Positions 35,518 through 44,376 of a stretch of 64,000 nt of DNA are shown here, in pieces. The notes below the pieces were generated by a model, which saw only the letters and a list, made by a program, of their open reading frames with translations, was not told the DNA's origin and did not search any database. The stretch's first letter is position 1; the number at the start of each line of letters is the position of its first letter. Position numbers and translations under genes: made by a program. The stretch covers positions 248,001-312,000 of the forward strand of contig NZ_JBHRSW010000004.1 in NCBI RefSeq assembly GCF_042646125.1, in the 5' to 3' direction. This stretch comes from Glaciecola flavus (GTDB lineage Bacteria > Pseudomonadota > Gammaproteobacteria > Enterobacterales > Alteromonadaceae).

Positions 35518-38500
35518 ATGAAATTTATTGCCGTGGCGATATCAGTGGCTATTGCGAGTGCAGGCTTATACCCCGTGCTGGCAGATGATGGCATTGCCAC
35601 TCAGAAAATTTCTCTGCAAGAAACTCAAACTAGAATGACAGTAGTCAAATCGTTTGATAACCCAAGTAAAACCCACAATCGGGTAAAGTTTAACTTCGAA
35701 CCCAATTTACCGGCCGGTGAATACACTTACATTGTCGAACTTGTATCCCCTGCCATTGCGCAAGATACAAAAATGGTCTACGCACTCAAACAGCGTAAGG
35801 TAAGCCGTCACGCCAATTCAAGTACCAATCAGCAAGTAAACAAATTCATCCTTGATTACGAAAAAAGCCTTAAAAACAAACAAGGCAAAATGTTGAGCGA
35901 AATGCGATCAATAAAGGGCGATTTAAAAGTATTGCACGCTTACACCTATGCCCTAAACGGCTTTGCTGTTGAGATGACACAAAAGGAAGCCTTGAAAGTA
36001 TCATCTTTAGCCGGTGTAAAGCGCGTGAGTCGCTCAAAAGTGCGAAGAGTCGATACAGATCGCGGCCCTGAATTAATTGGCTCGCCCAGCATTTGGCAAG
36101 GGCAACTCCCTTCACTACCGCAAACACAAGGTGAAGGCATTGTCGTCGGTGTGATTGATTCGGGCGTGAACACAGACCACCCGTCGTTCGCAGAAGTCAG
36201 TGGTGATGGTTATGTACACACCAATCCCTTGGGTGATGGTGTATTTTTAGGCGATTGCGCAAGCAACTTCCCCGAACTCTGTAACAACAAATTGATAGGC
36301 GTGTACAGCTACCCAGTGATCACCAACAATTACACCGATACTGAGGTTTTCCCTGAAAACCTAGCGCAAAATGGTGAAGACTATGGAGGGCATGGCTCCC
36401 ACGTCGCAGCTACCGCCGTAGGTAACGTACTTAACAACGTAAACGAATCCATTCCCGAAGCCAATGCTGAAGAAAGTGATGGCGTACAGACAGAGTTTGT
36501 CTTTGACCAAATCAGCGGCGTCGCACCTAGAGCAAACCTTATTTCTTATCAAGTTTGTTTTGGCGGTACAAGTGCTGATGGCGACACTTATGCTGACTGT
36601 CCGGGTGCGGCTATTGCCGCTGGGATAGATTCAGCGATTGCAGACGGTGTTGATGTGATCAATTTTTCGATAAGTGGCGGCGGTAACCCATGGAATGATC
36701 CCGACGAATTAGCTTTCTTATCTGCCATGAATGCCGGTATTTTTGTTGCTACTTCTGCCGGAAACAGTGGTCCAAACCCTCAAACCAGTGAAAAAAATGC
36801 CCCTTGGTATACTTCAGTTGCCGCAGCAGAACATGGTCGCGAAAACGCTTTTGTTAAAGAGTTGACCGACTTTTCTGGTGGCAACACACCCCCTCCGCCA
36901 TTAAGTGGTCAAAGCAATACAGGGAGTATTACCGCTTCCATTGTTTACGCGGGAGACTTTTCGAATCCCAATGATCCTGGCAATGACCCTGCTCAATGCT
37001 TGCAACCTTTTCCTGCCAACACTTTTGCTGGGCAAATCGTTGTATGTGACAGGGGGCAAATAGCAGGAGTAGATAAAGCGATAAATGTAGAGGCTGGTGG
37101 TGCCGGAGGCTACGTGCTCGCAAATGTAGATGGCGGCGATACATTTTTAGCAAATGACCAATATGTGGTACCCGGTATTCATATGAATGCCGAAAATGGT
37201 AATCGTTTGAAGGCATGGTTAGCCAGTGGCAGCAATCATCGCGCAACGATCACCACCGGTATGCCTAACCAAACATTGGATCCAGAAAGAATCGATAATT
37301 TAGCTAACTTTTCTTCCCGCGGACCCAACGCTACCAACAGCACTTTGACGCCTACATTGACCGCACCCGGCGTGAATATATTTTCAGCCTATGCAGATCA
37401 GCAATTTGGGCATGATGGACAACCTCCCGCCGCTGGCGACTTTAGTTACTTATCCGGTACATCTATGTCAAGCCCACATGCAGCAGGTTCAGCAGCGCTA
37501 CTCAGTGCGCTTCACCCTACTTGGACGCCAGACAATATCCGCTCAGCTTTGTCTATGACAGCCAACACTCAGCTTAAACGGAATAATGCAACAGAAACCG
37601 CTGATTATTTTGATATGGGTGCAGGTCGCATTCAAGTTGATCAAGCTGCCCAAGTTGGCTTGGTACTTGACGAAAGCTTTGCTAATTACGTTGCAGCCAA
37701 CCCTGCTAGGGGCGGTGATCCAAGACAACTCAATTTACCAAGTATCACGGATTCCGAGTGTCGAGGCATTTGCGAATGGACCAGAACCTTTACCGCGACT
37801 CAAGACGGCAGTTGGGAGGTGTCTGCTGAGAGTTTTGACAACGACACGGTAATAACGGTAGAGCCTACAAACTTTAATATTGTGGCAGGTCAATCTCAAG
37901 ATGTCCGAGTCACCATCAATAGTTTAGCCGCCACAAAAACTGAATATATTTTTGGCGCACTGCGTTTATCGGCATCAAATAGTCCAAATTTGAGCTTACC
38001 CATCAGCGTTTTATCAACTTTAGGCGATATTCCAACAACCTCAAAAGCTACGGCTAGCCGTGCAGTGGACGAGACGCGGATAGAAAATATAAAAGCGATT
38101 TCTATTCCTGAATTTTTTGTTACCTCGTTCAGTCTTAGCAAAGCAACTGTCGTCACAGATGAAGTCAGTGAAGATTCTGACAACGAGGATTACCTCGATA
38201 ACATTCAAGATGGCGTCGTTACTTTTCCAATAACAGTGCCAGATAATGCAAAACGTTTAATCACTAAGATTGTGAGTTCAAGTGCCGTCGACCTAGATCT
38301 GTTCCTACTGTTTGATGCAGATGGTGACGGCGAGTTAGTGAGCTCTGAAGAAATTGCTCGGAGCACCTCACCAAACGAGATTGAAGAAATCGCTGTCAAC
38401 TTTCCAGACGCTGGTGACTACGTCATTGCCGTACAAAGTTTTACAGCGTCTAATGCAGGCACTGATGCATTTGAGCTGCGCTATGTGATAGTGACTGACG

Positions 38501-39705
38501 ATCAAAATGACACACTTCAGGTACAGGCTCCAGCAAGCATTGAAGAGGATGTGCCATTTAATATTGATGTGGCGTACAAGCTTGATGAGATACAAAATGG
38601 CGATGAATACTTTGGCGCTATTGGCTTGAGCAACAATGCAGCGATTGCAGATAAGCTCGGTCTCATCGAGCTTAACTTGGATGTGGGTGACTTAGACACC
38701 CGACTTATTGCTACCCCCAGCCGTTTGCAGCAGGGTGATAGTGCACCACTTACCATTCAAATAGCCGGCAACAATACTGATAAAAGCAGAAGCTACCGTG
38801 TGAGTCTAGCTATTCCAAATGGCACCAGTATCTCAGATACAAATAACGCAGAAGGCCTGACAATCAGCGATGACAATTTGATCTGGCTTGTCACTAAGGC
38901 GACAGGCGATACGCAAGTATCCACATTGGATTTATCACTGCAAGTGAATGCAAATATGCCACCGGGTCCGATTGCACTTAACTTGAGCAGTGCCTTGCTA
39001 AATCGAGATTTTGAGAGCGTGCTAACGCTCCCGAGTTTTGATCAATTGCAAGTCGAAGGCGCACCCCAAATTACGTTTACCGGTATCGCCAATAACCAAT
39101 TACAAGTTACGGAAACCCAAACGCTGACCATTCCTATTGTCGTCAGTGATCCCAACAATGATGCAGTAACAGTTTCATTTATCCAAACAAGTGGAACAGA
39201 TACAGAGGTGATTCAAGACGAAAACGGTACTCGCCTTATTGCGCCCAGCGTTGAAAACGACGAGACCCTTGTTTATACAGTGGTTGCCACTGACGCATTT
39301 GAACAAGAGACAAGCCAAACTCTATCAATTTTGGTAAACAACAATCAAGCACCGGTTATCGAAAGTATCACCTCTCCTGATAGTGGCAACGGTGGTGAAC
39401 AAATAACCCTGAGTTTCACGGCTAGTGATCCTGAACAAGACAGTTTGAGTTTTAGCATCAATGGTATAGCTGGAAGTAGTCGTACCTTAACCCTTCCGAG
39501 AAACAGCACAAGCTTAACAGTAGAGTTTGCGGTAAGTGACGGTGTCAGCACCACGACTGAATCGCGCTCTATCAGCATTGTGCAAGCGCCTACTCCACCG
39601 CCGTCCTCAAATGGTGGTGGCGGTAGCCTCTCGTTATGGCTATTTGGCTTACTTGCTATTATATCCAGCTTGAGGGAAATAAATGTGCGCTACGCTAAGC
39701 GCTAG
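35518..39705 (+). CDS. Secreted S8 subtilisin-like protease with GlyGly-CTERM signal
   Basis: An extracellular serine protease of 1395 residues. It has a signal peptide (cleavage near VLADD), an I9-like propeptide (about 45-185), and the catalytic triad in GVIDSGVNTDHP (Asp about 214), GGHGSHVAA (His about 292) and LSGTSMSSPHAAG (Ser about 649). A PA domain is inserted between His and Ser, followed by Fn3-like and cadherin-like beta domains with calcium-type DADGDGE. The C-terminus is a glycine run, a hydrophobic helix and basic residues, the GlyGly-CTERM sorting signal. GGAG precedes the ATG. It is divergent from the TonB receptor and its 3' end overlaps the MATE gene by 11 bp. Confidence 0.93.
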   Translation: MKFIAVAISVAIASAGLYPVLADDGIATQKISLQETQTRMTVVKSFDNPSKTHNRVKFNFEPNLPAGEYTYIVELVSPAIAQDTKMVYALKQRKVSRHANSSTNQQVNKFILDYEKSLKNKQGKMLSEMRSIKGDLKVLHAYTYALNGFAVEMTQKEALKVSSLAGVKRVSRSKVRRVDTDRGPELIGSPSIWQGQLPSLPQTQGEGIVVGVIDSGVNTDHPSFAEVSGDGYVHTNPLGDGVFLGDCASNFPELCNNKLIGVYSYPVITNNYTDTEVFPENLAQNGEDYGGHGSHVAATAVGNVLNNVNESIPEANAEESDGVQTEFVFDQISGVAPRANLISYQVCFGGTSADGDTYADCPGAAIAAGIDSAIADGVDVINFSISGGGNPWNDPDELAFLSAMNAGIFVATSAGNSGPNPQTSEKNAPWYTSVAAAEHGRENAFVKELTDFSGGNTPPPPLSGQSNTGSITASIVYAGDFSNPNDPGNDPAQCLQPFPANTFAGQIVVCDRGQIAGVDKAINVEAGGAGGYVLANVDGGDTFLANDQYVVPGIHMNAENGNRLKAWLASGSNHRATITTGMPNQTLDPERIDNLANFSSRGPNATNSTLTPTLTAPGVNIFSAYADQQFGHDGQPPAAGDFSYLSGTSMSSPHAAGSAALLSALHPTWTPDNIRSALSMTANTQLKRNNATETADYFDMGAGRIQVDQAAQVGLVLDESFANYVAANPARGGDPRQLNLPSITDSECRGICEWTRTFTATQDGSWEVSAESFDNDTVITVEPTNFNIVAGQSQDVRVTINSLAATKTEYIFGALRLSASNSPNLSLPISVLSTLGDIPTTSKATASRAVDETRIENIKAISIPEFFVTSFSLSKATVVTDEVSEDSDNEDYLDNIQDGVVTFPITVPDNAKRLITKIVSSSAVDLDLFLLFDADGDGELVSSEEIARSTSPNEIEEIAVNFPDAGDYVIAVQSFTASNAGTDAFELRYVIVTDDQNDTLQVQAPASIEEDVPFNIDVAYKLDEIQNGDEYFGAIGLSNNAAIADKLGLIELNLDVGDLDTRLIATPSRLQQGDSAPLTIQIAGNNTDKSRSYRVSLAIPNGTSISDTNNAEGLTISDDNLIWLVTKATGDTQVSTLDLSLQVNANMPPGPIALNLSSALLNRDFESVLTLPSFDQLQVEGAPQITFTGIANNQLQVTETQTLTIPIVVSDPNNDAVTVSFIQTSGTDTEVIQDENGTRLIAPSVENDETLVYTVVATDAFEQETSQTLSILVNNNQAPVIESITSPDSGNGGEQITLSFTASDPEQDSLSFSINGIAGSSRTLTLPRNSTSLTVEFAVSDGVSTTTESRSISIVQAPTPPPSSNGGGGSLSLWLFGLLAIISSLREINVRYAKR
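39610..39702 (+). other. GlyGly-CTERM sorting signal of the subtilase
   Basis: Codons 1365-1395 encode NGGGGSLSLWLFGLLAIISS followed by a short basic tail (LREINVRYAKR). This is the tripartite GlyGly-CTERM signal recognised by rhombosortase in Vibrio, Shewanella and Alteromonas relatives, for which export is by type II secretion. A rhombosortase gene lies 9 kb away at 48738-49358. Confidence 0.88.
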
Positions 39706-41119
39706 GCGCATCATGCTCGCAGCACTGAGTGCTGCTTACTGTTTGCCGCGTATTCAACTTTTTTTGTATATACAAGACTCGGGCGGTCATCATAATGGCC
39801 GCCGAGCTTAAGCCCACAATAAATCCAATCCAAAACCCCTTAGCCGCCATTTTAGGTACAAGCCAATCCGTTAAACCCAAGGTTAGGGCAACCGGAAATC
39901 CAATCCCCCAATATGCTATAAGGGATATCAACAACATGGCTTTGTTGTCTTTGTATCCGCGTAAAGAATTCGCACCAATCACTTGAATTGCATCAGGAAA
40001 TTGAAAAATAGCCGCTAGAATCAGCAAACTAATCGCGAGTGAAATTACTTCTACTTCAGCGGTATACATCGTCACTATCCAAGAAGCATTCACTACTGTA
40101 AACGTAGTAGTAAAAAATACCGTACTGACAGCCATCGCCATGGCAGCCTTGTAGGCCATTTTTGCTTGTTCCCTATTGTCCTCGCCAAGTGAGTAGCCAA
40201 TTCGTATCGCCACTGCTAAGCCAATACTCAGTGGTAACATAAATATCAATGCACTGAAATTTAAAGCGATTTGATGCGCAGCGACCGTTTGTGCACCAAA
40301 TGGAGAAAGTAAAATTGCACTTATTGCAAATAGTGTCACTTCAGCAAGCAAGGTAAAGGCAATAGGCAAACCCAAGGACAAAAGCGTTTTAGCTTTGCTC
40401 AGCGAAGGTAAGCACCAGCGCTGATATAGCTCATACTGACGCAATTCTTTTTGCTTTAAGGTATACAAGAAAGTGGACAAGGCCATGCCATAAAAAACTA
40501 GCATTGTAGCCAAGCCACAACCTGCCCCCCCCATCTCGGGTATCCATTGCACGCCATCAACTTCTATACCGTTGATAAATAAATAATTTGCGGGAATATT
40601 GATGAGTAAACCAATAACCATAATAACCATTGTGGGTCGCGTACGGGAAAGACCTTCACAATAGTTTCTCAGCGTTTGGTATATCGCAAAGCCTGGTGCA
40701 GCAAACAGCACAAATTGAACATAGTCCAGCGTTTCGTTTCGCAAGTCAGACGCCATATCTATCTGATTAAAGACACTGGGCAAGACAAAAGACAACAAAG
40801 TAAACACGATGCCAACAAAGGTCACTAAGTAAAAACACTGTTGCACCCAAGCCGCCACATCTTGCGTGTTTTTAGCACCGTCTAAACGTGCGATTTGTGG
40901 GGATAAAGCAAGACAAATACCTTGCAAAAAAATCAGTAGCGGTATCGTTGCGCCATATCCAATCGCTACCGCTGCCATGTCCAATGAGCTATAGCGACCG
41001 GCCATAATCGTGTCAGAAACACCCATCAGCATTTGGGTAACTTGCGCAATTAGCAAAGGCCAAGCCACTGCCGCCAAGCGTTTCAACTCTAGGTAAAACC
41101 CTGCACTTATATTTATCAC
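39695..41119 (-). CDS. MATE family multidrug efflux transporter
   Basis: A 12-helix inner-membrane antiporter exporting cationic drugs or dyes using Na+ or H+. The 474-residue protein begins with AWPLLIAQVTQMLMGVSDTIMAGRYSSLDMAA, split here as the MATE motif AWPLLIAQ, then SDTIMAGRYS. The second half repeats the pattern (LGLPIAFTLLAEVTLFA). It resembles the NorM subgroup in length and motifs. Its 3' end overlaps the subtilase 3' end by 11 bp, and it is divergent from cysK with a structured element between them. Confidence 0.9.
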   Translation of the reverse strand: MINISAGFYLELKRLAAVAWPLLIAQVTQMLMGVSDTIMAGRYSSLDMAAVAIGYGATIPLLIFLQGICLALSPQIARLDGAKNTQDVAAWVQQCFYLVTFVGIVFTLLSFVLPSVFNQIDMASDLRNETLDYVQFVLFAAPGFAIYQTLRNYCEGLSRTRPTMVIMVIGLLINIPANYLFINGIEVDGVQWIPEMGGAGCGLATMLVFYGMALSTFLYTLKQKELRQYELYQRWCLPSLSKAKTLLSLGLPIAFTLLAEVTLFAISAILLSPFGAQTVAAHQIALNFSALIFMLPLSIGLAVAIRIGYSLGEDNREQAKMAYKAAMAMAVSTVFFTTTFTVVNASWIVTMYTAEVEVISLAISLLILAAIFQFPDAIQVIGANSLRGYKDNKAMLLISLIAYWGIGFPVALTLGLTDWLVPKMAAKGFWIGFIVGLSSAAIMMTARVLYIQKKLNTRQTVSSTQCCEHDAPSA

Positions 41120-41200
41120 CGTAGCCTTTTTTTGTCATCGATAGCTAATTTGAACAGCCGAAAACCATCGCACATTTCCTGAAAAATTTCAGCTATTAAT

Positions 41201-41469
41201 TTAGGGTCTGTTGACCTTTGGTGTGCAATTTTGCAGCGGTTTGTGCTTCATTTATACAATGCAGAGCGACTGTCGTGTAGTTGTTCTACATCAAGGAGCG
41301 ATAAAGCAGTAGAAATGAAGCACAAGCCCTGCCCAGAAGGGTTCAATTATAGTCTATCTGCTCCTTGTTGCAGCCTTTTGACTTAAGCCATTAGGCCTGC
41401 AAGTCTGCGCCGCGATCAGATAGACTATAATTGAACAAAACTTGCACACCAAAGGTCAACAGACCCTAA
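41201..41469. repeat. Three-stem inverted-repeat element before cysK
   Basis: A 269-bp non-coding element with nested perfect inverted repeats. The outer 28-bp arms are 41201-41228 and 41442-41469 (left starts TTAGGGTCTGTTGACCTTTG). Inside, stem A pairs TTGTGCTTCATTT (41241-41253) with 41313-41325. Stem B pairs GTTCAATTATAGTCTATCTG (41341-41360) with 41417-41436. Single strands could fold as a closing stem with two arms. The outer repeats and flanking TA dinucleotides fit a non-autonomous transposable element, but no transposase is present. It fills most of the 475-bp gap between the divergent MATE and cysK genes; nothing else was recognised there apart from the cysK promoter region. Confidence 0.8.
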
Positions 41470-41594
41470 TAACATATAGCAAAAAAACACTTTCGTTTTT
41501 GGCATGAGCGCATAAGCTTAGAGATGAGAAAGAATTGATCAAGGCTACGTGCAACAACGTAGTCGTTTATTATCAGAACAAAAGGACAGAAAGA

Positions 41595-42560
41595 ATGAGT
41601 GTATTTGATGATGCATCCCTATCCATTGGCAACACGCCACTAGTTAAATTAAATCGCGTAGTCAGCGGAAATGTTTATGCCAAAATAGAAAGCCGTAACC
41701 CGAGCTTTAGCGTAAAGTGCCGAATCGGTGCAAACATGATTTGGGATGCAGAAAAAAACGGAACACTAACCAAAGACAAAGAGATCATTGAAGCAACAAG
41801 TGGAAACACGGGTATCGCCTTAGCATTTGTTGCCGCATCTCGTGGGTACAAAATTACCTTGACTATGCCTAGTAGTATGAGTTTGGAACGCAGAAAACTG
41901 CTTAAAGCCCTTGGCGCGACACTCGTTTTAACTGAGCCACCAAAAGGTATGAAAGGTGCCGTTGCCAAAGTACAGGAATTAATGGACGCAAATCCTGGTA
42001 AATACGTGGCAATGAATCAATTTGACAACCCTGCAAACCCAGCTATTCACGAAGAGACAACAGGGCCAGAAATTTGGGAAGCGACGGACGGCAAAATTGA
42101 TGCTTTTGTTGCTGGCGTTGGCACAGGTGGAACAATCACGGGTACCTCTCGTTATATCAAAAATACGAAAGGTAAAGCCATCACCGCAATTGCTGTTGAG
42201 CCTGTAGACTCGCCGGTTATCACGCAAGCATTAGCGGGTGAAGAGCTAACTCCTGCACCGCACAAAATTCAGGGCATTGGCGCTGGTTTTATCCCAGGTA
42301 ACTTAGACTTGGATATCATTGACGAAGTCGAGCGTGTATCCAATGAAGATTGTATGGAAATGGCTCGCCGACTCATGAAAGAAGAAGGCATACTAGCAGG
42401 TATTTCTTCGGGAGCTGCCGTGGTTGCCGCTAAACGCTATGCAGAACGTCCAGAAAATAAAGACAAAACCATCGTTGTTTTGCTAGCAAGTGGCACTGAG
42501 CGTTACTTGAGTAGTCCTCTATTCGCGGGTGAATTTACTGAGCAAGAAGAAGTGCAATAA
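41595..42560 (+). CDS. cysK: Cysteine synthase A (O-acetylserine sulfhydrylase)
   Basis: A PLP enzyme making L-cysteine from O-acetylserine and sulfide. The 321-residue protein matches E. coli CysK closely: ESRNPSFSVKCRIGANMIWD (PLP lysine in SVKCR), TSGNTGIALAFVAA (substrate loop), GTGGTITGTSRYIK (phosphate loop) and HKIQGIGAGFIP. The ATG at 41595 follows AAAGGACAGAAAG and gives the usual start MSVFDD; an upstream in-frame TTG at 41535 would add 20 unrelated residues. A strong terminator follows at 42582-42608. It is divergent from the MATE gene. Confidence 0.95.
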   Translation: MSVFDDASLSIGNTPLVKLNRVVSGNVYAKIESRNPSFSVKCRIGANMIWDAEKNGTLTKDKEIIEATSGNTGIALAFVAASRGYKITLTMPSSMSLERRKLLKALGATLVLTEPPKGMKGAVAKVQELMDANPGKYVAMNQFDNPANPAIHEETTGPEIWEATDGKIDAFVAGVGTGGTITGTSRYIKNTKGKAITAIAVEPVDSPVITQALAGEELTPAPHKIQGIGAGFIPGNLDLDIIDEVERVSNEDCMEMARRLMKEEGILAGISSGAAVVAAKRYAERPENKDKTIVVLLASGTERYLSSPLFAGEFTEQEEVQ

Positions 42561-42581
42561 AAACGCCTATTAAGAAAACTG

Positions 42582-42608
42582 AAACGGCCAACACTTGGCC
42601 GTTTTTTT
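42582..42608 (+). terminator. Rho-independent terminator of cysK
   Basis: AAACGGCCAA (42582-42591), a 3-nt loop and TTGGCCGTTT (42595-42604) form a 10-bp stem that runs into seven T residues (42602-42608). It lies 21 bp after the cysK stop, a textbook intrinsic terminator. Confidence 0.92.
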
Positions 42609-42634
42609 ATGCGTACAGTATGATCCGGCTGAAT

Positions 42635-44182
42635 TTACATGCCAAAGGTCTTTGACAGACCAACTAAGCCTTGAATATTAGCATTTAGCTTAGTCGCGTT
42701 TTCCTCCATTTCCATCGCAAGTTGCACATTTGTGTCTGTGCTTGAGCGCATGTTATTCACACTACCGCTTATTTGCTCGCATTTATTGTCCTGAATTTCA
42801 GTTGCTTCCACAATACCGCTCAAATGGCTTGAAATACAGTCGATCATGCCATGGATTTCTTTTATTGAATTTGCCGAATGTTCAGCTTGTTCGGCACTTA
42901 TTAGCGCGTCATCACTGCTCTGTTTCATTTTATCTACCCAATCTTGCAGAGTATTACGCATTGTCTCCAAACTAGACATAATATTTGTCGCAGATTCTTG
43001 GGTTCTATTTGAGAGTGCTCGCACCTCATCAGCTACAACGGAGAATCCTCGACCGCTTTCACCCGCTCTAGCTGCTTCTATGGCTGCATTCAGTGCTAGC
43101 AAATTTGTTTGATCGGCAATCGCGTTTATTTCACCAATCGTTTCACTGACCTTGTCAGCAGCTAGCAAAAGCTCTGCCGCTGAGCATGAAGCTTTCGATA
43201 CAACAGTGGATAAGCGATTAACATCATTTTTACCGGCTAAAATCTGTGTACGCGCTTGGTCACACTGCGCATTGGTATCTATCACTTCTTTATTTGTTGT
43301 TTCGGTGCTTTGAACTACTTGCCGACTATTGCTAGACATGTCTTCTACCGCTGCTTTTATTGCATGCATTTCTCTTTTTTGCGATTTAATGCTAGCACTC
43401 GTGCTTTTCACTATCGTCATTGTATGTGCTGCTATATCTTCGAGCGCTTGGCTAGCATCAATCGTGCGACCCAGTATTGTTCGTCTCATTGCTTTTTGTA
43501 AGCCCAAGTGAAATTCAAATACACCTGTCAAGCCCTCACCACACAAGACTCTTCGACTAATGCTATCGTAGTCTCTCGTTAAATCTTGGGCAAAACGCGG
43601 TACCGCGAAAAGCTCCTCTCGAAATAAAAATAAACTCAGAGAACAGAATCCCAAAAATATAGCAACAGTTAACCAAGATGAGGTGATCGAAAAATACAGA
43701 AGCATCGCCGCCATAGCGCAACTAAGCAATAAACGTTTTTGAAACGCAGATAAAGCAAAGATGCCGAGCTCTTGCCCTGCATTAATCTTATTGTATAAAT
43801 GCGTAGCTCTTTGGACTTGCTCTCTTGTCGGTTTTACGCGCACGGATTGATACCCAATCAGTGTATGGCCTTCAAAAATAGGCGTAACAAATGCGTCTAC
43901 CCAATAGTGATCACCATTTTTGCATCTATTTTTAACGATACCTTGCCATGATTTACCAGCTTTCAAGTGTGACCACATATCTTTAAACGCACTTTTCGGC
44001 ATATCCTGATGCCTCACAATATTGTGATTTTTGCCTTCTAGCTCATCCTTACTATACCCCGCAACCCTACAAAAAGCTGGATTTGCATAGGTGATCACCC
44101 CCCTATTATCAGTAGTAGAAACTAGCTGCTCTTGCTCGCCAAAAAGCACCTCGTTACCCGTGTTAAACTGATTTCCTCGCAT
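42635..44182 (-). CDS. PAS-domain methyl-accepting chemotaxis protein (Aer-like)
   Basis: A chemoreceptor that likely senses redox or energy state. The 515-residue protein has an N-terminal PAS domain (about 10-115, with ITYANPAFCRVAGYSKDEL and WQGIVKNRCKNGDHYWVDAF), and two hydrophobic segments near 150-190 as membrane anchor. The C-terminal signalling domain contains the MCP hairpin tip IADQTNLLALNAAIEAARAG (about 366-385). The layout matches Aer and Aer2-type receptors of Shewanella and Vibrio, which bind FAD; FAD binding here is inferred. No HAMP domain was obvious. It is a single gene, divergent from the halogenase gene. Confidence 0.9.
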   Translation of the reverse strand: MRGNQFNTGNEVLFGEQEQLVSTTDNRGVITYANPAFCRVAGYSKDELEGKNHNIVRHQDMPKSAFKDMWSHLKAGKSWQGIVKNRCKNGDHYWVDAFVTPIFEGHTLIGYQSVRVKPTREQVQRATHLYNKINAGQELGIFALSAFQKRLLLSCAMAAMLLYFSITSSWLTVAIFLGFCSLSLFLFREELFAVPRFAQDLTRDYDSISRRVLCGEGLTGVFEFHLGLQKAMRRTILGRTIDASQALEDIAAHTMTIVKSTSASIKSQKREMHAIKAAVEDMSSNSRQVVQSTETTNKEVIDTNAQCDQARTQILAGKNDVNRLSTVVSKASCSAAELLLAADKVSETIGEINAIADQTNLLALNAAIEAARAGESGRGFSVVADEVRALSNRTQESATNIMSSLETMRNTLQDWVDKMKQSSDDALISAEQAEHSANSIKEIHGMIDCISSHLSGIVEATEIQDNKCEQISGSVNNMRSSTDTNVQLAMEMEENATKLNANIQGLVGLSKTFGM

Positions 44183-44365
44183 TCGTTCAATGAATCCACA
44201 TTAACTAACTATACTTTAGTCTATATCGACAAATAACAGATATGCCTTACTAGATATTGTTTCAAAACACTTGGCTTATGAATCTGTATTGAATAAGATA
44301 TCAAATGTAAAAACATAGTTTCAAATACGTAAAATAATTATTTTTAATATTTCAACAGAAACCAT

Positions 44366-44370
44366 GAGGG
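44366..44370 (+). promoter_or_regulatory. Ribosome binding site deciding the halogenase TTG start
   Basis: GAGGG is followed after 6 bases by the TTG at 44377 that opens the halogenase frame. No ATG or GTG lies upstream in that frame with similar spacing, so the rare TTG is the best start. Confidence 0.65.
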
Positions 44371-44376
44371 TGTTTT

